Shown one piece after another: positions 8,947 through 17,230 of a stretch of DNA of 44,773 nt; position 1 is the stretch's first letter; every line of letters begins with the position of its first letter. Source of the DNA: a virus; the IMG/VR virus record IMGVR_UViG_3300042527_000698, positions 1-44,773 of that record, one strand, 5' to 3'. The notes beneath the pieces were generated by a model. The model saw nothing but the letters and a program-made list of their open reading frames with translations. It was not told the DNA's origin and ran no database searches. The position numbers were made by a program, and so were the translations under genes.

Positions 8947-10743
8947 TTACTCCGAAGAGAATTTCGCGTTTTCGCTCAATTCTTGCAAATACATTCTTGA
9001 AATAACTTGCGCTCTGTTTGTTGCTACGTCGTAGCTTGCGGCTAAATCTTCCAATCTTTGCCTTTCATCTGGATTGCGCGCCCTGCCTGCTCTTGCCAAA
9101 TAATTTGCGCGAATGCGTTCGGCGGCTTGCGTTAGGCGCCGCGTGTCTTCGGAAGACACCTCGACAAGCCCTTTTTCGATGGCGTCTTCGATTTGTTTGG
9201 CGCTAAACAGGCGGAACGGCCTGACCCCAACGCCACGAATACCCACCTGCGTTTCTGCAGAAAAGTCTTGCAGGATAATCTCACTTACCTCTTCATCTGT
9301 CGGTGTTTGGCCGGTCCTGGCGATGTAAGCCGCCACGGCCCTGCGCGCGGAAATTTCAAAATCTAGTTTTTGACCAGACGGAATTTTTAGTTCTCGCATG
9401 GCGTAATTCAATGTCGTTTGGTCGATCGTGACGTTGCCCATCGCAACCCGCACTCGCTCCTGCTGCCGCTGACCCGCTTGCCGTTGTTCCGCAAGTGCAC
9501 TCCAATTGTCTTCGCCGATCACCGGCCGCAGGCCTGCAAATTGCAACTCATTCATATTCACAGGGTCAAAGTCGGGCTGGGCAGAAATTTCCCGGTAGGC
9601 CCTTTGCTGGGTAAGAGTTGTTTGCCCGCCGCTGCGGCTGTGCCTTACGGCGTTATCACGCAACCGTGGCGGTAGTCTTTCTGCGTACAGTAAAGCCGCG
9701 TCTGGGTCTTGTTGGTACAAGTCAAGAAACCTCTCCCACGACCGCGCGTCGTTTGCAGCGATGTCGCTTTCAGCGGCGTTGACGTTGCGGTTAAGTACGG
9801 TCCGCGACGCGTCCAAACGCCTTTCATCGACTACGCCATTGGTCGTGGCCGCAGCCAGTAATGCCGCATCTCGAGCGCGCGCCTTGTTATCATCGCGAAT
9901 GACGGGATAGTCCCGCAAAACCTGATCTGCGTCTTGGCGTCCGTAAAACACTGCGCCCGCATTTTTTTGAGCATTTTGCGCTTTCACCAACGCCTCGGGT
10001 TCAAACCAGCTTTTGTATTGCTCCAAAAACTTTTCTGCGGCAGGGATGTTACCGCTATCCAAAAGGCCATCGTACGCGGCAACCACGGCCTCACTGCTGG
10101 ACTTTTGTGCGTTTAGATCAATTGTTTTTTGGTCTAAACCGTTTGCTCGGCCAAGACGTTCGTTCGCCTCGCGAATTTTTTGAAAGCTTTCTTTGGCGAT
10201 TTCGGGATCATTTGGATTGGCGATAAAAGCCTGTTGCGCTTGTTCTTCAACCGTCTCCCAAGTTGTGATTTCAAACGCCTTACTTTGAGTGTTAAAGTGT
10301 CTGTTAAGCCGATCGCCAGCGCGCGCAAGCGTGGCGTCCACCCTAGGGCGAACATACTGCTGAACCGCGGGATTAAGGCGGTTAATGATTTCATCGGCCT
10401 TGCCGCGCAACTCGCCGCCAATAAAAGAAATTGGGCCTTGGTCTCCCCAAGTATCATTGCGTATAGCGTTTAAGCCGGGCAGGGCCTCGTATGAAGTAAC
10501 GCCTTCTTGCGTTAACTTCTCAATCTGATTGAGGGCATCGGCGCCCAAGGCCTCGTTAAGGTCGTTCTGCCGCTGCAAAACATATTGCCCCAGCGCGCTG
10601 CCGACGCGCCCCATGGCCTCGCCAACCTCTTGCATCTGACGGCCAGGCAGGCTTGCCTGCTCAGCCGTGATGACCTGCCTAGCCTCGCCTTGGCGGATGG
10701 TCGGTTGTGGCCCCTGGCTCTCGTATGTTGGGACGCGCGGCAT
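8947..10743 (-). CDS. internal virion protein, gp15-like
   Basis: A 598-residue protein, largely alpha-helical and rich in Gln, Ala, Arg and Glu, with no signal peptide or membrane segment. It lies between a gp14-like gene and the giant polyvalent gene, the slot of T7 internal core protein gp15, and its length is in that range. Its ATG overlaps the TAA of the upstream gene by one base (TAATG), so the two are translationally coupled. I assign the role from length, composition and gene order; I see no diagnostic motif. It would be ejected with the DNA as part of the internal core. Confidence 0.72.
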   Translation of the reverse strand: MPRVPTYESQGPQPTIRQGEARQVITAEQASLPGRQMQEVGEAMGRVGSALGQYVLQRQNDLNEALGADALNQIEKLTQEGVTSYEALPGLNAIRNDTWGDQGPISFIGGELRGKADEIINRLNPAVQQYVRPRVDATLARAGDRLNRHFNTQSKAFEITTWETVEEQAQQAFIANPNDPEIAKESFQKIREANERLGRANGLDQKTIDLNAQKSSSEAVVAAYDGLLDSGNIPAAEKFLEQYKSWFEPEALVKAQNAQKNAGAVFYGRQDADQVLRDYPVIRDDNKARARDAALLAAATTNGVVDERRLDASRTVLNRNVNAAESDIAANDARSWERFLDLYQQDPDAALLYAERLPPRLRDNAVRHSRSGGQTTLTQQRAYREISAQPDFDPVNMNELQFAGLRPVIGEDNWSALAEQRQAGQRQQERVRVAMGNVTIDQTTLNYAMRELKIPSGQKLDFEISARRAVAAYIARTGQTPTDEEVSEIILQDFSAETQVGIRGVGVRPFRLFSAKQIEDAIEKGLVEVSSEDTRRLTQAAERIRANYLARAGRARNPDERQRLEDLAASYDVATNRAQVISRMYLQELSENAKFSSE

Positions 10744-11285
10744 TACCCCTTACCGCCCTTCATCCATGCCGGAAACTCATAGCCCGCTTGCTGCAGGCTG
10801 GCATATGTCATCCCCGTTTGTGCAGCGCCCGTCAAAAGCGATGTTGCGCCAGCCAGCAACGGGCTGATACCTTTGGCTGTCGCTCGCGCCATCATAGCCT
10901 GATTGCGCTGGCCGGTGGCTTCCATGCGATAGCCCCACGCCTGGCGCAAGGCGTTGGCCTCAGCCATGTTGACATCGCGCTCGGCAAGATAGTCGCTCGA
11001 GGTTTGCAGGGCGACGGCCGTGTCTGAGGTCGGGTCGACCATGTTCGCGCCAAACGCCACGCGCTGCTGGCCTCTGATCTGCCCCGCCCGCTCGCGAATG
11101 GCCTGTTGCTGCATCTGGCCTTGCAGCATGGCGTCGCGCGCTTGGCCCTCACTAATGCGCGCATTGATCTCCGCAATCCGCGCTTGGCTTTTGAGCGCCG
11201 TGCGCTGGCCCTGGGCGGCGTAGTAAGAGCCAATGCCGCCAGTGACGGCTGACCCGGCCTGCAATGCGAGAGCGGTTGTGCCCAA
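10743..11285 (-). CDS. internal virion protein, gp14-like
   Basis: A 180-residue protein with a Gly/Ala-rich N-terminus (GSAVTGGIGSYYAAQGQRTA), a central Gln/Ala/Arg-rich helix (EINARISEGQARDAMLQG) and a second small-residue hydrophobic stretch (ISPLLAGATSLLTGAAQTG). This layout is typical of small ejected podoviral proteins that insert into the host envelope. The start is TTG at 11285, chosen because GGAGG lies six bases upstream and the upstream stop abuts it. It follows the tail nozzle gene and precedes the gp15-like gene. Confidence 0.7.
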   Translation of the reverse strand: MGTTALALQAGSAVTGGIGSYYAAQGQRTALKSQARIAEINARISEGQARDAMLQGQMQQQAIRERAGQIRGQQRVAFGANMVDPTSDTAVALQTSSDYLAERDVNMAEANALRQAWGYRMEATGQRNQAMMARATAKGISPLLAGATSLLTGAAQTGMTYASLQQAGYEFPAWMKGGKG

Positions 11286-11287
11286 GG

Positions 11288-13720
11288 TCAGCCTCCGAAC
11301 TGCAGGGTGGTCGTCATTGACACGATTGTCAGCGGCACGGGCGCTGTTTGGCGCACGATGATCTGCCCGTCTTCAGTCCAAGCCGGCGGGATTTCAACCT
11401 CGATCTCGCCGGTGTAGAGGTTAGGCGGTGAGCCGTAGGGTTCTGTCGTGCGGATTTTGGCCTCCTTCAGTTCGTCCGTGGTTGGACCAACAAAAATGCC
11501 GCTACTCTTAAAAACCCGCAACATAACCCGGCTAATGTTTTTTTTCGTACCTTGGGCCAGAGCTTCAGCCTCGATCGCGAGCGGCAAGGTCTGAAGATCG
11601 CACACAACGGGCAAGCCCACATGCACAAGGCTTGCAGCTTTATCGAGCGTGATCTGTCCGCTTGTGACTGCGCGAGGCGTCAGCACTGCGCCATCGGCGA
11701 GCACGGTGACGGTCTTGCCTTCAAGGTGGCCAAGGCCGCTGATCGTGGTGGCCGGCGAGCCTGAGTAGGTCAGGCTGCAATCGGACCCCACAAAGTCTTT
11801 GAGGTCCGGAAAATAGCGGCTGGCGAGGCGCTCGACGTAGCGCTTGGTTGAAGTGCCGATCGTGCGCCGCACGACAGCATAAAGGATATCGTCATTGCCT
11901 TCGCTGACGACAGCCACGCTTTCAAAGGCGCCGTCCTGGGTGTCGTGATAGTGCCAGGCGTAAACCTGCTGCTCGGGAACGTAGGTCATGCCCAGCAAGC
12001 GCCCGTCGCTTGAGACGGCCCAGACGATCGGCGTCGGGCCCTTGGCGTAAGCCATGTCCTTGATCGTTTTGTAGTCAAACAGGTGCGCCGCACGCAGGGA
12101 CAGGTCGACTGAGATGTAAGACTGAATGTCGTTGTCAAAGCCAATGGCGCGCATGTGCCCGCCTCGCGCGGCGGCGTAGATCGCCACAGTGTTGGCCGTG
12201 ACAGGCTGCACATTGCTCGCGCCGATATAGCTCTGCGGGCGGATCGTGATTGTGCTCGGCGTCAGGAGATCGCCAACGCTGGCCACGCGCCACTCTGCGC
12301 TCTCGGTCAGCAGCAGGAGATCGCCGATTACCACCGCATGCTGAATTGTGTTGGCCTCGCGTGCGGCGATCTTGACGCTGATGGCGTCATCGTCTTTGAC
12401 CGGGATCGAATAGTCCAGGTTGCTTTCAGTTCCCGCTTTGGTCATCCAGAAGGTTTGCGGAAAAAGCGGCGTTCCGGCAAAGACGCGGCGTTGCTCGTAA
12501 TAGCACACAGCGCCGGGGAAGTCGGACGCGAACGGGTTTTGGTTGAGCGGCGGGGTGCGGCTCGTGTCTGGCGCAATGTTGTCGTCCACTAGGCTTGTGC
12601 CGGTGGATTGACCGATGAAGCCATAAAGCCCGCCGCTTTCGCGGTAGACATTACGCCTGGCGCTGGTGGCGAAGTTGATCGTGTTGACTGCGCCTGTGTC
12701 GAATAGTTGGTTGCTGGCAGTCACAGCTGCGCTGGCGACACTTTCGTCTAGCTGGTTGTCGCTTACCCGCGTGGCCACATAGCTGTAGGTCTGAGCGAGA
12801 GATGGCGACGATCCCAGGGTTGGCGTTACGCTTGAGATTGTCGGCGCGGCTAGCGTTGAGCCAAAGGTCACCGTGCTCAGGACATACTTTGTCGCGCCCA
12901 GTCTGCGCAGCTCGCGCGGGGCGTAGTTGGGATGGACAATCGTAATGATGTCGCCGCTTTGGATGTAGTGCAGGTCGAACAGGTCTTGCTCGGCGTAAGG
13001 CGACGGAATCTCGTAAACCGTCGGCATTTGATACCATTGCCCCGCGGGGCTGGTGTTGGCCGTGCCAGTGTAGCCGAAATACACAACCGTTTCGACGGGC
13101 TCGAGATCGACGAAAAGCCATTCGTTGAACACAAGCGGCGGCTGGAATGTGTAGGTAATGTCGCTGATGTACAGCTTCTGACCAATTGCGGCTTGAGCGG
13201 GCAAGGTCGTGCCGCTGTTTGAGTAGCCCGCGGGCGGGGTTGATACAGGCCCCACATCCAGCACCCATGTGGCGGTGATGACAGGCGCCGCGCCGTACTG
13301 GTTGCCGGACACAGTGGGATCTGAGTTTGTCGACGGCGCCACGGCGTACCACGTCGAGCCGCCGGCGGTGACCAGATCGCCCGCGACATAGGCTGTTGCG
13401 CTATTCCACGCGCTGAGGCCCGTCGTCGGGGTAAGCAGCGTTGCGCCAAAAGTATGAAAACGGAAATAGGCATTTCCCGCTTCGATGACGACAGTTTGCG
13501 TGGCGCTGTAGCGAAACGGAATGAGGCGGGTTGCCTTGGCGCTGGTCTTAACCTCGCGCACAAACTGCGTGCCTGGGCGATTAACCACAGGCCCTTGCGG
13601 GGTCACGACAAAGTTCCGACACACGGCCAGGCCGGTGTTGTTTTTCACGTCATCGAGCCGCCCGTACATTTCCGGGCTGACGATGCCGCCGTTAAAGCTC
13701 CGCGTGTAGACCTTCCTCAT
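11288..13720 (-). CDS. tail tubular protein B / tail nozzle protein
   Basis: An 810-residue protein opening with RSFNGGIVSPEMYGRLDD and CRNFVVTPQGPVVNRPGTQFV, the usual start of BPP-1-like and T7-gp12-like tail nozzle proteins. It is beta-rich throughout, and the central part (FASDFPGAVCYYEQRRVFAG, followed by LLLLTESAEWRV) is also typical. It would form the distal hexameric part of the short tail, below the gp11-like adaptor encoded just upstream. The two genes overlap by four bases (ATGA). Confidence 0.88.
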   Translation of the reverse strand: MRKVYTRSFNGGIVSPEMYGRLDDVKNNTGLAVCRNFVVTPQGPVVNRPGTQFVREVKTSAKATRLIPFRYSATQTVVIEAGNAYFRFHTFGATLLTPTTGLSAWNSATAYVAGDLVTAGGSTWYAVAPSTNSDPTVSGNQYGAAPVITATWVLDVGPVSTPPAGYSNSGTTLPAQAAIGQKLYISDITYTFQPPLVFNEWLFVDLEPVETVVYFGYTGTANTSPAGQWYQMPTVYEIPSPYAEQDLFDLHYIQSGDIITIVHPNYAPRELRRLGATKYVLSTVTFGSTLAAPTISSVTPTLGSSPSLAQTYSYVATRVSDNQLDESVASAAVTASNQLFDTGAVNTINFATSARRNVYRESGGLYGFIGQSTGTSLVDDNIAPDTSRTPPLNQNPFASDFPGAVCYYEQRRVFAGTPLFPQTFWMTKAGTESNLDYSIPVKDDDAISVKIAAREANTIQHAVVIGDLLLLTESAEWRVASVGDLLTPSTITIRPQSYIGASNVQPVTANTVAIYAAARGGHMRAIGFDNDIQSYISVDLSLRAAHLFDYKTIKDMAYAKGPTPIVWAVSSDGRLLGMTYVPEQQVYAWHYHDTQDGAFESVAVVSEGNDDILYAVVRRTIGTSTKRYVERLASRYFPDLKDFVGSDCSLTYSGSPATTISGLGHLEGKTVTVLADGAVLTPRAVTSGQITLDKAASLVHVGLPVVCDLQTLPLAIEAEALAQGTKKNISRVMLRVFKSSGIFVGPTTDELKEAKIRTTEPYGSPPNLYTGEIEVEIPPAWTEDGQIIVRQTAPVPLTIVSMTTTLQFGG

Positions 13721-14391
13721 GGGTTGTAGGGCTCATCGTTGTACGGCCAGATGAGCGCGCGGTTGGCCAGCCATGGAGCAGTGTGGCGGGTGTCATTGCG
13801 CACGGGGCTGCGGCGGCGCTCGTTCGCATCATTGGCCGCCGCCTTGGCCGCGTAAGACAGGCCCGTCTGCAGCGCCGCTTGGGCTGTTTTAATTCCCTGC
13901 TCGCCCTTGATGATCGGCCCCGCCAGGTGGCTGGCCAGGATCCAGCTCAAAGCCTGGGTAAACCAGGCCGGAAAGCGCGCGCTGTCCGTCACGTCTGAGA
14001 CATAGCGCATGGTGGCTTCATCGCAGTTGGTGAAGATCACGCGCGTGCGGTTGGCGTCGTTGCCAATCTCGAACTCATACTCATGCGCGTTTTCGTCGAA
14101 CTGCCGCGCACCAGAATAGATGCCAATGACCGTCACGAGATCGGACGGGATGGCGTAGCTATACTGCCATGGATGCGCGGGCGGGACGACGAGCGACGCA
14201 TCGGCCAGCAGCACGCGCCGCGTGGCGAACGACCACGGGTGCATGCGCAGCAGCGTGTCGAGCGCCAAAGGGTAAAACCGCGCGCAATGCTCGGCCTGAA
14301 TTGATCCCTCGGGCGGGCTGATGCTGTTGATGTTGGCTCGGTCGCCGATGTGGCTCAGAGCGAGGTTGCAGATATCAATCACGCTGGCCAT
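13717..14391 (-). CDS. tail tubular protein A / head-tail adaptor, gp11-like
   Basis: A 224-residue protein starting SVIDICNLALSHIGD, followed by CARFYPLALDTLLRMHPWSFATRR and WQYSYAIPSDL. These are the hallmarks of the T7 gp11 / P22 gp4 class of adaptors: an N-terminal helix pair, then a conserved YP...LL..HPW.FA..R segment. It joins the portal to the nozzle. Its length matches the family, and its stop overlaps the nozzle start. Confidence 0.88.
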   Translation of the reverse strand: MASVIDICNLALSHIGDRANINSISPPEGSIQAEHCARFYPLALDTLLRMHPWSFATRRVLLADASLVVPPAHPWQYSYAIPSDLVTVIGIYSGARQFDENAHEYEFEIGNDANRTRVIFTNCDEATMRYVSDVTDSARFPAWFTQALSWILASHLAGPIIKGEQGIKTAQAALQTGLSYAAKAAANDANERRRSPVRNDTRHTAPWLANRALIWPYNDEPYNP

Positions 14392-14403
14392 GGGGGCGCC
14401 TCA

Positions 14404-14625
14404 TCACAAATCTGCACGCTTAATGCGGCGGGGAACGGGGTCGGCAGCAGGCTCGGTTGCGGTCTCGGCTGTGGTCTCGGCTGTAGGCTCAAGCCCTCTC
14501 CGCTCCACAGTCTCGAACCAGCTGCCGGTCATGGTGTCAGGCACAGAGAAGACCGTGCCGGGACGAACTCTCGACCCCTTGTAAAAGCCTAAAGCCGTCG
14601 CCTTCACGATCTTCATCTGTACCAT
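14404..14625 (-). CDS. small virion-region protein, unknown function
   Basis: 73 residues. The conserved-looking N-terminal part (MKIVKATALGFYKGSRVRPGTVF) resembles small proteins placed between the cement and adaptor genes in BPP-1-like phages. It is followed by a Thr/Glu/Ala-rich linker (ETTAETATEPAADP) and a basic end. Translation could also begin at the internal ATG at 14616, giving MKIVKATALGF. No catalytic motif is visible. Confidence 0.68.
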   Translation of the reverse strand: MVQMKIVKATALGFYKGSRVRPGTVFSVPDTMTGSWFETVERRGLEPTAETTAETATEPAADPVPRRIKRADL

Positions 14626-14632
14626 CCGTCAG

Positions 14633-15121
14633 TTAGAGATTGATGCTGGCGCCAGGCGCATTAGCCGTGGCGACCCACTTCGACGGATCCTTCGTCAAGA
14701 AGGCGTCGATCGTGCCCGCCGTGGTCGTGGTCGTCGCGGTGACGCAAAGGACGCCAAGGTAACGCTCATACGTTCCCAAAGGGAGAGCGACCATGGCGAT
14801 CGTCGCGCCAGCGTTCAGCAATGCGCTGTTCGCCGCTGCGTCGTCAGTGACGATCGTGCCCGTATCGAAGTGAACCGTGGCCGATCCATCCGTGGCGATT
14901 GCCGCTTGCGCGTCAGAGGCCAGCTGAAACCGGATCGTACCGGCAGAACCGCCGGTAATGATTTCCGTCGCGCCGGTCTTGATGACCAAGAACAGCGGTT
15001 CGCCATTGCCGATGTCTTGGGTCGTGGCCCCAAGGTCGATCACATCGCCGATCAGAGCCGTGCCAGCCGAAGCCGCCACAGACACGTTGTCGGCGAACTC
15101 AAGTCTTTCGTCCATAATCAT
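14633..15121 (-). CDS. Bbp16-like capsid cement protein
   Basis: 162 residues, beta-rich and Ala/Thr/Gly-rich. It starts MIMDERLEFADNVSV, continues with a DLGATTQDIGNGEPLFLVI segment, and ends LGVLCVTATTTTTAGTIDAFLTKDP. This matches the Bordetella phage BPP-1 Bbp16 type of capsid-decorating protein. It sits directly downstream of the capsid gene, as in BPP-1, and GGAGA precedes the ATG. It would sit on the capsid surface and stabilise it. Confidence 0.8.
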   Translation of the reverse strand: MIMDERLEFADNVSVAASAGTALIGDVIDLGATTQDIGNGEPLFLVIKTGATEIITGGSAGTIRFQLASDAQAAIATDGSATVHFDTGTIVTDDAAANSALLNAGATIAMVALPLGTYERYLGVLCVTATTTTTAGTIDAFLTKDPSKWVATANAPGASINL

Positions 15122-15145
15122 AGGAATGTCTCCTGCCCGTTCGCT

Positions 15146-16150
15146 TTAGGCGACGCCGGTTTCAGTGTTAAGCAACGCGTCGCAGCGACGCACAGGGATG
15201 CCCGCGAAGGCCAGCACAAGCTTGCCGCCGATCTGCTCCATCGTCAGGGTTGAGCCTGCGACCTTTTCCAGCATCTGACGACGCAGGAAGGAGCGGGCGC
15301 GGCGGTTCATGTAGAACGCCGGGCGACCGAGGGTCAACGAGGGCGGCACATCAAGCGCTTGGGTCATGAGGTCCAAGAGATCGGGGCCAGAGGCTGCATC
15401 GCCAACAAGGTCTTCGCTGTTGTACTGGATGCGAACCACATAGCGCCAGTCACGCACGGAAAGGCCGCAGTCCCAGCGATAGTGGGTCCGGTAGGCCTCC
15501 ATGCGCCCGCCGGAACCGTCGATGTTTTCGATGGTCACTTGCCCCTTGTCGGTCATCTGCAAGCCGCCGATCGACGCCTTGGGATAGATGCCGTGGCAGG
15601 TGTTCTCACCCCAGCAAATCAGCCAGATCGACGCGTTGTCAGTGCCGTCCGGTTGGGCATTGCTTTGGCGAATGATGTTTTCGCCGTTCTCAGCCGTGCT
15701 GAGATTGAAGCGCGGGGCGAAGCCCGTGATCTCCTCAGGCGCGGTGGCTTCAGACGCGTAGAACAACGAAGACGCAAACTCTTGGTTCATGCCTTCGATG
15801 TGGGCCCGGTCCTCGCTGAGACGGAACGCGGCCGTGTTGCCGTTGAGGTCGGCCAAGGCCTTGTCCACTTCGGCGTAAGCTTCGAGCATCCCGCAGGTGT
15901 CCGTGACTTGCACGGTGCGGGACTTCGTCGGCTGCACGCCGCCATAGAGCTTGCGCCAGGTCGGGGCGGGCAAGCCGCTGCGGATGGTCGTGCGGTGGCC
16001 GGTCGGCAGGTTGCCTTCCGTCCAAACCATGTCTTCGAGGATTTCGTTGGTCTCCGCGAGGATCTCAACGATGGTGTCAATTTTGCCGTCCGGATCGAGG
16101 CGCTTGGCCACGTCCATCAGCGTGGGGTGGATAGTCGAAAGGGTTGCCAT
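15146..16150 (-). CDS. major capsid protein (BPP-1-like)
   Basis: 334 residues, starting ATLSTIHPTLMDVAKRLDPDG and containing ILAETNEILEDMVWTEGNLPTGHRTT in pieces typical of the BPP-1 Bbp17 major capsid family. The C-terminal part has RPAFYMNRRARSFLRRQ and IGGKLVLAFAGIPVRRCDALL, the usual end of these HK97-fold capsid proteins. AAGGA lies about 9 bases before the ATG. It lies between the scaffold and cement genes, and its length is normal for the family. Confidence 0.92.
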   Translation of the reverse strand: MATLSTIHPTLMDVAKRLDPDGKIDTIVEILAETNEILEDMVWTEGNLPTGHRTTIRSGLPAPTWRKLYGGVQPTKSRTVQVTDTCGMLEAYAEVDKALADLNGNTAAFRLSEDRAHIEGMNQEFASSLFYASEATAPEEITGFAPRFNLSTAENGENIIRQSNAQPDGTDNASIWLICWGENTCHGIYPKASIGGLQMTDKGQVTIENIDGSGGRMEAYRTHYRWDCGLSVRDWRYVVRIQYNSEDLVGDAASGPDLLDLMTQALDVPPSLTLGRPAFYMNRRARSFLRRQMLEKVAGSTLTMEQIGGKLVLAFAGIPVRRCDALLNTETGVA

Positions 16151-16162
16151 TGGGCTTGTTCC

Positions 16163-16789
16163 TTATGATAAGTTGGAATTGTCGTAGAGACGCTGCGCCG
16201 GGTTAGCGGGGCGATTGGTCGTCCTGCCTCCAGGCACCAGGCTGTCATCTCCGATGGCCTTGCCGACACGGTGGAACAACCGGATAACCTCCGGGTGATT
16301 GCCGAGGCGGCTTTCGTCCAACAGCTTCGTCAGCTCAGGGGATCCGAACTTGTTCAAGGCTGCTTTGGCGGTGGCAAGGTTGGCGTTAAGCGCCTCTCCA
16401 CCAAGCTCCTTGTCGGTTTTGACCTGTTCAACCCACTGAGCCGTGGCGTCTTGGATCGCTTGCTCTTGGGCCTGAAGCCAGCGCTGGGCTTGCTTCTGGC
16501 CAAGATCGGCAATCATCTGCGCCTGATCGAGCGGTAGCTTAAGATCCTTGGCTAGCGACTTCAGGTCTTCGAGGGAGGTTGCGTCAACGTCGACGTCCCC
16601 CTCGAACTTGAAATCATAGCTGACCTCATCGCCAGTGGCCGCGGGCTGGTTTTCCGCGGGTGGCGTGCTCTCGCCGGCCTTCGGCTGCTGGTCGCCAGTC
16701 ACCGATGCATCGGTGGCGCTGGCCGTCGTAGATGGCGCGCCTGCGGTGATCTCTGCGGCGGTCATCAACGTCTCGGGAATATCATTCAT
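16163..16789 (-). CDS. capsid scaffold protein
   Basis: 208 residues. The N-terminal 65 residues are low complexity (Ala/Thr/Pro/Ser), then an acidic patch (FKFEGDVDVDATSLEDLKSL), then a long helical Gln/Ala-rich region (QAQMIADLGQKQAQRWLQAQ) and HPEVIRLFHRVGKAIGDDSL near the C-terminus. This acidic, helical, disordered make-up directly upstream of the capsid gene is characteristic of podoviral scaffolding proteins. It overlaps the Bbp19-like gene by eight bases. Confidence 0.85.
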   Translation of the reverse strand: MNDIPETLMTAAEITAGAPSTTASATDASVTGDQQPKAGESTPPAENQPAATGDEVSYDFKFEGDVDVDATSLEDLKSLAKDLKLPLDQAQMIADLGQKQAQRWLQAQEQAIQDATAQWVEQVKTDKELGGEALNANLATAKAALNKFGSPELTKLLDESRLGNHPEVIRLFHRVGKAIGDDSLVPGGRTTNRPANPAQRLYDNSNLS

Positions 16790-17087
16790 CGTCAGCCCTC
16801 AGTAAGTTTGGCACTTCTTCGCGCGCATGGGTCCAGGCCTGGCGCAGGATATGCAGCCCAATGGCGCGCTGGCCTTCGCGGTAAAAGGTCTCGCTGCTGC
16901 CTGTAAAACTGGATCGCGCCACGCCAGCCACGTCGAGAAGTTCCCGCACAATGCGCCTGCCTCGCTTGCTGGCGAGCAACCAAGACCAGTCTTCAGCCTC
17001 CGCTCGCCGCTCCATAGCCGCCGTGTGCCTGCGATCATTCTCGCGGGCCTGGGCAGTTTGGATGTCGAAAGGGTCGAAGTCGGTCAT
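16782..17087 (-). CDS. Bbp19-like phage protein
   Basis: 101 residues. The segment [39 protein letters not shown] is the signature of the Bbp19 family of BPP-1-like phages (G.R.....L...G...SSF.G.S.TF..EG.R..GL). No enzymatic function is known for the family. It sits just upstream of the scaffold gene as in relatives, and its ATG overlaps the previous stop (ATGA). Confidence 0.82.
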   Translation of the reverse strand: MTDFDPFDIQTAQARENDRRHTAAMERRAEAEDWSWLLASKRGRRIVRELLDVAGVARSSFTGSSETFYREGQRAIGLHILRQAWTHAREEVPNLLRADDE

Positions 17088-17212
17088 TTCTTTTTCTTGC
17101 CAGCCTTTGACAAAGCAATGGCCACCGCCTGCTTTTGCGGTTTGCCCGCCGCCATCTCGGTGCGGATGTTGGCGCTGATGGTTTTGCTTGATGAACCGCG
17201 TTTAAGGGGCAT
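17084..17212 (-). CDS. small basic conserved phage protein
   Basis: 42 residues, starting [20 protein letters not shown] and ending [19 protein letters not shown] recognise this as a small, lysine-rich protein commonly found in phage capsid gene clusters; its function is unknown to me. It has no cysteine or membrane segment. The stop overlaps the Bbp19-like ATG by four bases, which supports a real, coupled gene. Confidence 0.75.
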   Translation of the reverse strand: MPLKRGSSSKTISANIRTEMAAGKPQKQAVAIALSKAGKKKK

Positions 17213-17230
17213 TGATGCGCTCCAAAAGAC

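Noticed and set aside
15359-16168. 269-codon plus-strand frame opposite the capsid gene
   Set aside because: Shadow of a highly conserved capsid gene; no ribosome site or domain.
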